Assembly (NCBI GenBank): GCA_035527845.1
Contig: DATKZT010000032.1
Location: 1 to 64,000, forward strand
Origin: JAUWKC01 sp035527845
Lineage (GTDB): Bacteria > Planctomycetota > Phycisphaerae > Sedimentisphaerales > Anaerobacaceae
Direction: 5' to 3'
Length of the DNA stretch: 64,000 bases
Within the stretch, counting starts at the first letter, position 1; every line of letters begins with the position of its first letter. The position numbers and the translations under genes are program-made. Below the pieces are notes generated by a model. The model saw only the letters and a program-made list of their open reading frames with translations. It was not told the origin of the DNA and made no database searches. Positions 16,741-25,484 of the stretch are shown piece after piece.

Positions 16741-16756
16741 TGCAAGTCAAGTGCCA
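16741..16756 (-). promoter_or_regulatory. Sigma54-type promoter for the glycosyltransferase
   Basis: Minus strand reads TGGCAC-N5-TTGCA, a full match to the -24/-12 consensus. Transcription would start near 16730, about 90 bases before the GT4 start codon. A dedicated enhancer-binding activator is required for such promoters; none is encoded in this window. Confidence 0.8.
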
Positions 16757-16773
16757 TAATCCGCCGCCGATTG

Positions 16774-17100
16774 TCACTCGAGGTGCGATTTTACCGCCTC
16801 TATGAACCGCTCCCATTCGTCCTCAGGGATCGTCTTGCGTTCTTCGTGAGTCACAAACAGAAACTCATTATCAGCGTCTATCGCAAGGGCTATGGCGAAG
16901 GGGTGGTGCGCCTCGTATTCAGTTCGGAGGACAAGACTGGCGCCGCTGATTTCATACGCCTGTATAACGGGCGTATCGTCCTCGTAAGGGCCTGTATTTG
17001 AGATTACATAGACCGACCTGGCAGCCACAGTGCCGTAAATGTTCGCGATTAGGATGGTTACTAAAGACGTCAGGATGGTTATTCTCTTTCCGAGTAACAT
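16774..17100 (-). CDS. Cut-off secreted propeller-like protein
   Basis: 108 residues with a signal peptide (residues 1-27, ending GTVAA), then sequence like the first blade of the secreted beta-propellers common in Phycisphaerae: PVIQAYEISGASL, followed by ALAIDADNEFLFVTHE. After that blade it switches to an acidic helical tail and stops, whereas full-length relatives continue for several hundred residues. TAGGAGAG precedes the ATG. Probably a truncated gene that keeps its ribosome site; whether the product is stable is unknown. It follows the PEP-CTERM gene on the same strand. Confidence 0.6.
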   Translation of the reverse strand: MLLGKRITILTSLVTILIANIYGTVAARSVYVISNTGPYEDDTPVIQAYEISGASLVLRTEYEAHHPFAIALAIDADNEFLFVTHEERKTIPEDEWERFIEAVKSHLE

Positions 17101-17136
17101 TGTGATCTCTCCTAAAGAGGTTTTTTCGATTTTGGT

Positions 17137-17715
17137 TTATCTTCGCTTTTTCAAGGCCAACGCTCCAACTGCCAAAAGGAATACCGTCGCTGGCTCCGGT
17201 ATTACAACCAAGTTCATGTGGGAGTAGTCGTCGAACCCGACCTCATTTATCCCAAAAGCCGAATGGTCCGACAGAAATCCTGTGACTTCCCAGCCATCGT
17301 AAGCGAAGTCGTATCCGAAAATGTTCACGGTGCTTAACTCCGAGAACGATGGTGAGGCCAAGGAAACATCCCCACCATATATGTTAAGCCATGCCGAGTC
17401 CATCACCCAAAATGTCCCCTCCACGCTCCCATCATATATATTCACCGTGCTCGAGTCAGAAAGGCCCATGCCAGCACGAATTTCCCCTCCATACAAGTTG
17501 AACGTGCTCGAATTATGGGTTCCTGGCCCCCCTATGCTGCCCCCCCACATATCAACAGTCGTGTGGTCCGGTGGCGTGTCATACACAAAAACGTTGTCGT
17601 AAACGTCCCCATTGTCAATTATGGCGTCGCTGTAGAACTGGATGTCTACAGCTTGTGCCCGGCCTGCCAAGGACAGGCCTAAGGTCAACACCGTTACAAG
17701 GATTTTCGTTTTCAT
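17137..17715 (-). CDS. PEP-CTERM anchored extracellular protein
   Basis: 192-residue exported protein with a signal peptide (residues 1-22, ending GRAQA), a central region of repeated short beta-strand units (pattern S-x-x-N-I-Y/F-G-G), and a C-terminal PEP-CTERM sorting tag VIPEPATVFLLAVGALALKKRR. The tag is cleaved by an exosortase, which usually attaches the protein to the surface or to polysaccharide. The ATG at 17715 follows GAAGGAGG. A nine-codon open frame with its own AAAGGAG lies about 45 bases upstream and may be a leader peptide. The function of the repeat body is unknown. Confidence 0.85.
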   Translation of the reverse strand: MKTKILVTVLTLGLSLAGRAQAVDIQFYSDAIIDNGDVYDNVFVYDTPPDHTTVDMWGGSIGGPGTHNSSTFNLYGGEIRAGMGLSDSSTVNIYDGSVEGTFWVMDSAWLNIYGGDVSLASPSFSELSTVNIFGYDFAYDGWEVTGFLSDHSAFGINEVGFDDYSHMNLVVIPEPATVFLLAVGALALKKRR

Positions 17716-17760
17716 AATGACCTCCTTCTTCGCATTTCCTTCTTTAATTTTAATCACATT

Positions 17761-17787
17761 TTAATCCGCGTCGTTATTTTGCTTCAT
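17761..17787 (-). CDS. Possible leader peptide MKQNNDAD
   Basis: Eight-residue open frame with a strong AAAGGAG ribosome site at good spacing, ending 45 bases before the PEP-CTERM start. A TATAAT sits about 45 bases upstream of it. Either a translated leader that tunes the downstream gene or the remains of a start region; the peptide itself shows no attenuation-type codon run. Confidence 0.3.
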   Translation of the reverse strand: MKQNNDAD

Positions 17788-17998
17788 CGGCGACTCCTTT
17801 CCGCATATGCCATAAGGCTTATCTTAATGTTATTATACCACATCCAACCGGCCTCATCCCGGATAAATACCTGCGAAAAATGGGTTTTGCGGCCCGCAAG
17901 CTCCATTTTCCGCAAACGCGCCTTAACCACTGACAAGATGCGCAAAAGCACCCAACCTGTTCCACAAATTCTTTGCCTTTTCTTCCGGCCGGCGGGCG

Positions 17999-18035
17999 CA
18001 AAAAAATGGGGCGTCTCCTGACGGAAGCACCCCAT
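17999..18035 (-). terminator. Intrinsic terminator after the coiled-coil gene
   Basis: Minus-strand stem ATGGGGTG/CGCCCCAT (8 bp with one wobble), 14-base loop and seven T residues, 32 bases beyond the stop of the 18067 gene. Confidence 0.75.
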
Positions 18036-18066
18036 TCCGGGCCTGAAAATACAGCTAATACTGTAT

Positions 18067-18333
18067 TTATTCTTGGCTGTCTCTCTCCTCTAACAGTTTT
18101 CTTAGATACTGGTTTTCCCGCCGGGTCGCCTCAAGGTCGAAAAGCTGATACTTAATACAAATTCGCAGGTAGTCCAGCGCCTCCTGCAGACTATCGACGC
18201 CCCTCTTGAGCTGTTCCTGACTCTCCTGGGCTTCCTTGGCCAGGATCGTCAGCTTTCTATACCGCGGATCGGCCGCTCCGCCAAGTTCCTTGACCAGTTC
18301 GTTCAGCTTGTCTTCAAGATTTACTTTGTCCAT
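18067..18333 (-). CDS. Small coiled-coil protein
   Basis: 88-residue acidic and basic helical protein with heptad spacing over most of its length (about residues 5-85), no signal peptide and no membrane helix. It is not recognised as a named family; its size suggests a structural or scaffold role. The ATG at 18333 (MDKVNLEDK) is preferred over an upstream start because AAGGA lies nine bases before it. It is a single-gene unit closed by its own terminator. Confidence 0.65.
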   Translation of the reverse strand: MDKVNLEDKLNELVKELGGAADPRYRKLTILAKEAQESQEQLKRGVDSLQEALDYLRICIKYQLFDLEATRRENQYLRKLLEERDSQE

Positions 18334-18850
18334 AATGCCGTTCCTTTTCGTCGGTGTGTGTCCTCTTCGAATCACCCAACTACAAACACCTCCGAAGCCC
18401 TTCAATCACCTGTTATTATAGCAAAATTTATTCCCCAGTTCCAGAAAAATCCGCTCCCCGCCGGTGTTTTGCCCGGCGCCCACAAGATAAGGCGTGAGGG
18501 CTTACGGCGGTAACGCCTTTAACCTTTGTGCGTTTTGCCATAAGTGCACGCTTTATTTGGATTAGAACAACCGGCTGCCGAAAAGCAGCACACCTGTGAA
18601 AATCAGTGTTTTCTGAGCGCGTCAGCGATGGTTATAGGATGCTACAGGCCTGTTATGTTGATCATTGTAAACACGGGCTGCCGGCTCGCTCCCTGGTCGG
18701 TGGGGGCGGCTGCAAGAAAAAGAATACCCGCAAATGGCAGGCTATCGTGAAAATTTTTTGGGTTCGCCTGTTGCGGCCGGAAGTAACTTCACTTTGATTT
18801 GCCGATGCAGATTAGTGATCTGTCACATACGTGCGCGTGCTGCCTCGCCG
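18334..18850. other. Gene-free 0.5 kb
   Basis: Between the coiled-coil gene and the serpin gene end. The short open frames have no ribosome site or family resemblance. A GC-rich inverted segment (CCGCCGGTGTTTTGCCCGGCG) occurs near 18457. I see no tRNA or known RNA here. Confidence 0.5.
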
Positions 18851-18851
18851 G

Positions 18852-20123
18852 TCAGCTCGCCGCCGCAGGATTCATAACCCGGCCGATGAACAGGATACTG
18901 CCGGTGAGGTTGTCGCGAATCAAGAACAGGAACGGGTGGTCGGCGCGAAATGTGGGAGGCGGGGGCTGAACTGAGGTTATGCCGACTACTATCCCCGTGG
19001 CAGCGGCGGCTTCGGTGCCCTCTTCGGTGACATCAACGTAGGCCTTATGAAGCACGGCGGAAATATACAAATCTTTCATGCCGGTCATCGCGGAGAAGTC
19101 GGCTTTGTCGCTGAAGGCGTCTTTGATGCCCATTGACTTCAGCACGTCCGTCAGCGCAAATTCTGAGGTGATTTTGAATCGCGGAATGGAGGCGATGACT
19201 TTGGTTTTGCGAAGCTTCATCAGCCATTCCGAAAGGTTTTCAAAGGAGAGGGCTCTTTCAAACTCGTTCAGGCCGTCGAATTGTTTTGGAAGGAAGATGA
19301 GCATGGACAGCTCGTTTTCGACATAAGGCATTTCGAGGACCTGGAAATCTTCGGCCTGCATATAGTTGAAAGTCTCGGTCTGGTTCATCATGAGGACATT
19401 CACCTTGTCGCCTCCGGTCAGAGTAAACGGCGCCTGCCTTGTGCCTTCTTTCTCGAACCGGCTCGCCCAGCTACCCTTGAAGTAGATGGCGTTGGTCAGA
19501 ACCAGACGCGTCAACCGGTCGAGGGCTCCCGGGGGAATCAGATTTTTTATCTTCTCTTTGGTTTGCTTCTCGACCCAGGTGTTGATGGTTTCCCGTGCCC
19601 GCTCGGCAGCTGTTATGAAGTCGACCTCGGTCAGCCGGCCGTGATAGTTCGTTTCAACCAGCTCGATATACTCCTTGTAGAAACGGCAGCCTCTCTGGCC
19701 CCACAAGGCATTGGCGACATGAAGCTCGTATGCCCCCTTTTCGGTTCTGCTGTTCAGACTGTCCATGACGTCTCGGAACCGCCGATGAAATTGCTCGCGG
19801 CGCGGGAGGAGGTTTGAGGGAGGAGCAGGGTCAGCGGCCGGCGCGATGGGAAAGTGCATTGCCTCGGCTATCTGCTGCTCGGTTTGGCCGCGGGCGCCGG
19901 CGCAGACCATCGCCACAGCAGTAGAGATGCTGTACGGCGAGCAGAACAGGTTGCCCTCTTTGTCCCGCAGTTTCGCATACAGCTCCAGAACGAACCTGTT
20001 ATTGCCTCTGACGATAGCCTGCCGTTCGCGGTCTTCCTTCGCAGGAGGTTCTTCAAAGGCGAAAGCGGAAGTTACCAGCGTCATTGCCGCCAGCAGGATA
20101 AACGAATTCTTGATGGTTTTCAT
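18852..20123 (-). CDS. Serpin (serine protease inhibitor)
   Basis: 423-residue exported suicide inhibitor of proteases. A signal peptide spans residues 1-22 (ending SAFAF), followed by the complete serpin fold with NLFCSPYSISTAVAMV, the LVLTNAIYFKGSW strand and the HPFLFLIRD C-terminal signature. The reactive-centre hinge EEGTEAAAATG has the small residues needed for loop insertion, so it should be inhibitory. Counting P17 from the first Glu puts P1-P1' at Thr-Ser, suggesting an elastase- or subtilisin-like target (inference). AGAGGT precedes the ATG. A single-gene unit. It may protect the cell surface from its own or foreign proteases. Confidence 0.93.
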   Translation of the reverse strand: MKTIKNSFILLAAMTLVTSAFAFEEPPAKEDRERQAIVRGNNRFVLELYAKLRDKEGNLFCSPYSISTAVAMVCAGARGQTEQQIAEAMHFPIAPAADPAPPSNLLPRREQFHRRFRDVMDSLNSRTEKGAYELHVANALWGQRGCRFYKEYIELVETNYHGRLTEVDFITAAERARETINTWVEKQTKEKIKNLIPPGALDRLTRLVLTNAIYFKGSWASRFEKEGTRQAPFTLTGGDKVNVLMMNQTETFNYMQAEDFQVLEMPYVENELSMLIFLPKQFDGLNEFERALSFENLSEWLMKLRKTKVIASIPRFKITSEFALTDVLKSMGIKDAFSDKADFSAMTGMKDLYISAVLHKAYVDVTEEGTEAAAATGIVVGITSVQPPPPTFRADHPFLFLIRDNLTGSILFIGRVMNPAAAS

Positions 20124-21406
20124 ATCACTTACCTCTTCGTAGATATTGTTGCATTAACAGCTCTTAATGTTCTCACCGCCTTGTTTTGTCGGTACGAGCG
20201 AGCCGCTTTTCAAATTATAATGCTGGGGCGGGCTTAATGAAAGTCTTTTTCGAACGGCGGCCAGAATGGGGTCGGCATCACGATTGCGGCTGGATTTCTC
20301 GTGCGGATCATTGCGAGCATCGGGTTCAAGAAGTGTGATGCGAGATGAGAGCGAGCGGCGACGAATGCCCGGCGACGAATCGAAGGCCCTGATTTTTGAC
20401 AAGATAATGGCCTTCCTGCAGCAATGGCAGCGATAATGAGCCAAATGCAGAAAAAAGTCGGACTACATATAGACTTTCTGGTCAGACTGCAATATAATAT
20501 GTTATAGCGCGGTCACGCTTTTCTTAAGGCGTGATGGTGAGCAAGAACGCAGCGCTTAAACTCTTGCGGAGTAGCCCGGAAGACCTCGACAAACAAGATG
20601 GCTTCCGGGCTACGTTCGAAAAGACACCTTCGGCTGCAAAGGCCTGCCGACGCCGCAAAACGTACCAGTTCAGGCCCATTCGCGGTTTCAGGAGCGGACC
20701 GAAGCTGGAGTTTTTCAGAAACTCTGGACGATGGCTCCGGAAGATTATGATGAGTTGAAAGGTATTGACCGGTCGCGGCAATCGATGGACGGGGCCCCTC
20801 TATGAACAGACAACCGCTAATACCATGCTCCAAGCGTGCAGAAACACCCTGAGAAGGCAAGAATCGGTGGTCGGATGCAATAATTTGCCTGGTTCAAACG
20901 TCTATACTGCTTCGGACGAGCCGATTTTCGTTGCGCAATGGGACTGCTCATTGAGCAGTTTCGATTAGAGTCTGGGTCAGCCTTGAGAAGCTGGCAGTTG
21001 CTCACTGTGGCATCCAGAGGTTAAATTTGGAGCCTTTGACGTTGCGATCCGGAGGCTTGCTCTGCTGACTTAGCCGAAGGACTTCATGAATGCGACTCGA
21101 AAAGGCAATTGACAAGGCGAGAGAGCATCGAAGATGAGTCCTAAAGAATTAGGACAGGATTCAGGGGTCAGATCCAGGACGACCATGTCCGTAAGGCGTG
21201 TCGCTTATGTTCGTGAGCATATATGCAGGGTAAGGACCCTCAATACGAGAAGCCCGCCTTTTGTTGATTGGCCTCTATATGGCATTTGCAGGGTCGTGAA
21301 AAAACTTGTTTTGGTGTGACCGCCGGCAAAATTCTGCCACCTTAGAGATAGAAAGCAGCTGTACAAACCAATAGTGTAAGGGTTTTTCAAAAGAAAGGAG
21401 CTTGTT
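20124..21406. other. Gene-free 1.3 kb
   Basis: Several short open frames on both strands but none with a ribosome site, consistent codon use or a recognised protein. Base composition is like the surroundings. A phrase AGGGGTCAGATCC near 21163 resembles sequence often seen near small transposase genes, but no transposase is present. It may be a decayed gene region. Confidence 0.5.
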
Positions 21407-21985
21407 ATGTTTGGACGAAAAGTGATGTTTGGCTCGCTGGTGTGCCTTTTGAGCGCGGTATTGGCCGGTATGCTACTGGCACAGCCGCCGGAAAGGCCTG
21501 AAGGGGGCAAAAGAGGACAGCGCGGAGAGCGACGCATGGATCGAGAGCAGATGCGTGCGCGGATGATCGAGCGTATGAAAGAGCAACTCGGCGCCAAAGA
21601 CGAAGAGTGGAAGGTTATCGAGCCGAAGCTTCAGAAAGTCATGGACCTGTCGCGGCAGGTTGACCGTCCCGGCAGGGGCATGTTCTCAGGCCGCGGCGGG
21701 CGCCGGGGCGCCGGGCAAGAGGCCGGCGCAGAAACGAGACCGGGCAGAGGACCGGAGGGCGCCGCAGGTCGTGAAGTGACTGCTGTTGAAAAGGCGGCGG
21801 ATGAGCTGCAGAAGGTTCTGGACAGCGAATCGGCCAAGGCCGAGGAGATCAAGGCGAAGCTGACCGCACTGCGTGAAGTCAGGGAAAAGGCAAAGCAGGA
21901 TTTGGCGAAAGCCCAACAGGACTTGAAGCAGATTCTGACAGTAAAGCAGGAAGCGAAACTGGTGCTTGCCGGCATACTGAACTAA
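21407..21985 (+). CDS. Small exported Spy/CpxP-like protein
   Basis: 192-residue protein with a signal peptide (about residues 1-25, ending GMLLA) and a highly charged helical body. The sequence MDREQMRARMIERMKEQLG with a following DEEWKVIEPKLQKV resembles the LTxxQ-type periplasmic Spy/CpxP stress proteins. A Gly/Arg-rich linker (about 90-120) separates it from a second long helix (about 125-185). GAAAGGAG precedes the ATG. It lies 31 bases before gspE and may be co-transcribed with the secretion operon, possibly as a chaperone or envelope-stress factor (inference). Confidence 0.7.
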   Translation: MFGRKVMFGSLVCLLSAVLAGMLLAQPPERPEGGKRGQRGERRMDREQMRARMIERMKEQLGAKDEEWKVIEPKLQKVMDLSRQVDRPGRGMFSGRGGRRGAGQEAGAETRPGRGPEGAAGREVTAVEKAADELQKVLDSESAKAEEIKAKLTALREVREKAKQDLAKAQQDLKQILTVKQEAKLVLAGILN

Positions 21986-22016
21986 GGTCCCTTGATGCGG
22001 GCTGCCTGCCGTTAGC

Positions 22017-23786
22017 GTGGGTATTGACCATGTTGACGGCGGGCAGCCTTTGGATGCACCAGCTATGGTACCTACGGTGATTGAAAAATTGCTGCAAAGT
22101 AGTGAAGTGCTTGACGAGCACGCGGCCGTGCGCATAAGAGAGCATCTCGGCCAGGGGAAATCCTTGGGCGAGGCTCTTCTGCTCAGTGGGATTGCCGAAG
22201 GGCCGCCTTTGCGGTTCCTGGCAAATGAACTCGGACTTGCCTTCGTGGAGCTGGATGGACGGACGCTTAGCAAGGAGTTCCTGTCACAGTTTCCAGCGAG
22301 GGTGCTTCTCGAACGGCATGTTCTGCCTTTGCAGGATGAGCAAGGCCTTTTTGTTGTTATCCACGATCCGTTTGAGAGCACGGCGGTTGATGAGCTGCGG
22401 CTGGCAACGGGCAAGGATTTTCAGGTGGCGCTGGCGCCGCTGGTGGACATTGATCGTTGCCTGAAGCGTTTTCTCGGCGTCGGCGCCGATACGGTCCAGT
22501 CGCTGATTTCCGAGGCCGGAGAGAACGGCCTTCAGGTGATTGATACCGACTCCGAGGAGGAAATGGACCTGACCGAAGCGGCCGAGGGTGCGTCGATCAT
22601 CCGGTTCGTCAATCAGGTGCTCACCGAAGCGATCGAGCTGCGGGCCACCGATGTGCACATCGAGCCGTTCGAAGAGGAACTTCGCGTGCGCTATCGCATT
22701 GACGGTGTGCTTCAGCAGGCCTCGGTCGCGCGTGAGGTCAAACAGTTTCAGCCGGCCATTATCTCGCGTCTGAAAATCCTGAGCAAGCTGGATATCGCCG
22801 AAAAGCGTGTTCCGCAGGACGGCCGGATCAAGATTCGCATCGCCGACCGCGAGATCGACGTGCGTGTCTCCATCATTCCCATGCTGCACGGCGAGGCGTT
22901 GGTGCTGCGGCTTCTGGACCGCTCTTCGGTTCTGCTGGGGCTCGACAAGCTCGGGATGTCCGAAAGGGACTTGAAGATCACCGCAACAATTCTTGAACGG
23001 CCCCATGGCATTATCCTGGTGACCGGCCCCACCGGCAGCGGCAAGACGACGACACTCTACGCAGCCTTATCCAATATTAATGACATTGCACGCAAGATTA
23101 TTACAATTGAAGACCCCATAGAGTATCAGCTCCACGGCATAAATCAAATCCAGGTCTCACGCAAGGCGGGCCTGACGTTCGCCAGTGGTCTTCGGTCGAT
23201 CCTGCGTCACGACCCCGATGTTGTTTTAGTAGGTGAGATTCGTGATGTCGAGACGGCCGAAATAGCCATCCAGGCCTCACTGACCGGGCACCTGGTGTTT
23301 TCGACGCTTCATACCAATGATGCCCCCAGCGCGTTGACGCGTCTGGTGGATATGGGCATCGAGCCGTATTTGGTGGCCTCCTCTCTGGAGACGGTAATTG
23401 CCCAGCGTCTTGTCCGTCTGATATGTCCCCACTGCAGGGAGCGGCTTACGCCTGCCGAGGTCCGGCCGATTGCAGAACGGTTCGGGCAGAGTTTGCCGGA
23501 CGCCCTCTATAAAGGGAGAGGCTGTCAGCGGTGTCAGGGGAAGGGCTACCTCGGTCGCCTTGGTATCTTCGAGATTATGATTGTCACCGACGAAATCCGC
23601 TCCCTTATTCTCCAGAATGTCTCTGCACGCGACCTGCGAAAAGTGGCTGCGCAACAGGGCATGTTGAGCCTGCGCGAAGACGGGTTCAGACATCTTGCCC
23701 AGGGCCGAACCACGGTTGAAGAGGTCCTCAGAGTAACCACCGATGAGCGGTTCGAGGAAAACGGCATCTACGAAAAAGCAAAATAG
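22017..23786 (+). CDS. gspE: Type II secretion ATPase GspE
   Basis: Cytoplasmic hexameric ATPase that powers the pseudopilus. Of 589 residues, the first 150 form the GspE N-terminal domain. The Walker A GPTGSGKTTT is near residue 336, the Asp box is LRHDPDVVLVGEIRD, the His box STLHTNDA follows, and a four-cysteine zinc knuckle (CPHC...CQRC) lies near 465-505. The start is uncertain: GTG 22017 and ATG 22065 (MVPTVIEKLL) both lack a good ribosome site, and 22065 gives the more typical N-terminus. First core gene of a complete operon. Confidence 0.95.
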   Translation: MGIDHVDGGQPLDAPAMVPTVIEKLLQSSEVLDEHAAVRIREHLGQGKSLGEALLLSGIAEGPPLRFLANELGLAFVELDGRTLSKEFLSQFPARVLLERHVLPLQDEQGLFVVIHDPFESTAVDELRLATGKDFQVALAPLVDIDRCLKRFLGVGADTVQSLISEAGENGLQVIDTDSEEEMDLTEAAEGASIIRFVNQVLTEAIELRATDVHIEPFEEELRVRYRIDGVLQQASVAREVKQFQPAIISRLKILSKLDIAEKRVPQDGRIKIRIADREIDVRVSIIPMLHGEALVLRLLDRSSVLLGLDKLGMSERDLKITATILERPHGIILVTGPTGSGKTTTLYAALSNINDIARKIITIEDPIEYQLHGINQIQVSRKAGLTFASGLRSILRHDPDVVLVGEIRDVETAEIAIQASLTGHLVFSTLHTNDAPSALTRLVDMGIEPYLVASSLETVIAQRLVRLICPHCRERLTPAEVRPIAERFGQSLPDALYKGRGCQRCQGKGYLGRLGIFEIMIVTDEIRSLILQNVSARDLRKVAAQQGMLSLREDGFRHLAQGRTTVEEVLRVTTDERFEENGIYEKAK

Positions 23787-23797
23787 CGAGACGTGAA

Positions 23798-25009
23798 ATG
23801 CCAACCTTCACATATAAGGCGATAGATTCGACGGGAAAGGAAGTGGCCGCGACGCTTAGCGCGCCAAGCAGGGCCGCGGCCCTTGACGAGCTGAGCAACA
23901 GTAATCTGTACCCTGTCATGGTCGAGAGCGCGGAAGAGGCCAAAAGCGGCGGGCGCCACTTTCGAGTCCGGCGGGTTTCGAAGGGTGACGTCGAGGCCTT
24001 TATCCGGGAACTGGCGAACCTGCTGGCCGCGGGCATCCCCTTGAGTCGCGCGTTAAGCATACTGAGCCGTGAAGCCTCCCGGTCGGCGGCGAAGAAACTC
24101 TGGGCCGAGATACATGACCAAGTTGCCGGCGGGCAGTCGCTCGCCGAGGCGCTGGGCAGGCATCCGCGGTATTTCCCGCCGATTTACGTAGCGATGGTTC
24201 GCGCCGGGGAGACGGGAGGATTTCTGGACCTGGTGCTGGAGCAGATTGCGGGTTTCCGCAGTCGTGAACAGGAATTGATAGGCAAAGTCAAAGCGGCCAT
24301 GGTCTATCCGGCAGTTCTGGCCGTCCTTGCCGCCGGAATTTTGGTGTTTCTGCTGACCTATTTCATACCTCGCTTTTCACAGATGTTCGAAGAGTTTGGT
24401 GGAGCACTGCCGCCGCTGACGCGGGCCATCGTCACCGTGAGCGAGCTGCTGGTGCGATTCTGGTTTGTTCTTGTTCTTGCATTCGCTCTAATTGGTTTTG
24501 CCGTTCACCGGGTGACGACGACCGAAGACGGGCGGCGTTCTTTGGAAAAGATATTGCTGCGCGCGCCGCTTATTGGAAAAGCGATTGGCCGATTTGCTTT
24601 GGTGCGTTTTTGCCGGATGCTTGGTACGCTGGTGCATGCCGGGGTGCCGCTGATTTACGCGCTGCAGGTGGCCAGAGAGGCGATCGGCAACCAGGTCCTT
24701 GCCGATACGGTCACCAGGGCCGTCGAAAAGGTTCAGCGCGGTGAGGCCCTGGCACGGAGCCTGGCAAGTTGTTCTGTTTTGTTTCCGCCGTCGGTGGTTG
24801 AGATGGTCTCGGTGGCGGAAGAAAGCGGCCGCCTCGATGAAGAGCTTGTGCGCATAGCCGGCGCCTATGAGCAGGAGCTTGACCGTCGTTTGAAGATGAT
24901 GGTGGCCCTGGCGGAGCCGGCGCTGCTGTTTTTTATGGCTGTGCTGATAGGTACGGTGGTGATTGGGATGCTGCTGCCTATCTTCAATCTGCAGGAACTG
25001 ATTCGCTGA
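23798..25009 (+). CDS. gspF: Type II secretion inner-membrane protein GspF
   Basis: 403-residue platform protein. The N-terminal MPTFTYKAIDSTGKEV segment, two cytoplasmic GspF domains (about 70-195 and 270-395) and three membrane helices (near 170, 220 and 375) match the family. It begins 12 bases after gspE. It contacts GspE and GspL and transmits ATPase motion to the growing pseudopilus (known for the family). It is related to the second-copy GspF at 13804 but not a recent duplicate, since only the motifs are shared. Confidence 0.95.
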   Translation: MPTFTYKAIDSTGKEVAATLSAPSRAAALDELSNSNLYPVMVESAEEAKSGGRHFRVRRVSKGDVEAFIRELANLLAAGIPLSRALSILSREASRSAAKKLWAEIHDQVAGGQSLAEALGRHPRYFPPIYVAMVRAGETGGFLDLVLEQIAGFRSREQELIGKVKAAMVYPAVLAVLAAGILVFLLTYFIPRFSQMFEEFGGALPPLTRAIVTVSELLVRFWFVLVLAFALIGFAVHRVTTTEDGRRSLEKILLRAPLIGKAIGRFALVRFCRMLGTLVHAGVPLIYALQVAREAIGNQVLADTVTRAVEKVQRGEALARSLASCSVLFPPSVVEMVSVAEESGRLDEELVRIAGAYEQELDRRLKMMVALAEPALLFFMAVLIGTVVIGMLLPIFNLQELIR

Positions 25010-25031
25010 AGTCTTTATTAAGGAAAGTCCC

Positions 25032-25484
25032 ATGCAAAAGACAAATGCAAAACCTGGGAGAAAACACGGAAGAAGCAGGGCGGGCTTTACGTTGATCGAG
25101 CTGCTTCTGGTCCTGGTAATCCTTGCCACGCTCGCAGCCATTGTTGCGCCAAAATTTACCAAACGGTCCGAACAGGCGCGGATAACGGCGGCGCGGACAC
25201 AGATCGCTCAGTTCGAGGTGGCCCTCGATGCGTTCGAGATCGACGTGGGGCGATACCCGAACACCAGCGAGGGACTAAAGGCCCTCGTCGAGAAGCCGTC
25301 GGATGCTGAAGGATGGCAGCAGGCATACCTCAAACGTGATGTGCCGAGAGACCCGTGGGGCAACGATTACGTTTACAAACAACCCGGCCAATACAACGAA
25401 GACGGGTATGATTTGTATTCCCTCGGTCCGGATAGAAAACAGGGCGGCACCGACGACATAGTCAATTGGACGGAAGACAAATGA
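25032..25484 (+). CDS. gspG: Major pseudopilin GspG
   Basis: 150-residue major pseudopilin. A 17-residue basic leader ends in Gly before FTLIELLLVLVILATLAA, so normal prepilin peptidase cleavage is expected. GRYPNTSEGLKALVEKP, DPWGNDYVYK and the C-terminal calcium site DGYDLYSLGPDRKQGGTDD are all present. AAGGAAAG precedes the ATG. Its stop overlaps the gspH start (ATGA). Confidence 0.97.
   Translation: MQKTNAKPGRKHGRSRAGFTLIELLLVLVILATLAAIVAPKFTKRSEQARITAARTQIAQFEVALDAFEIDVGRYPNTSEGLKALVEKPSDAEGWQQAYLKRDVPRDPWGNDYVYKQPGQYNEDGYDLYSLGPDRKQGGTDDIVNWTEDK

Noticed and set aside
22284..23006. 240-residue minus-strand frame opposite gspE
   Set aside because: Shadow of a highly conserved gene.
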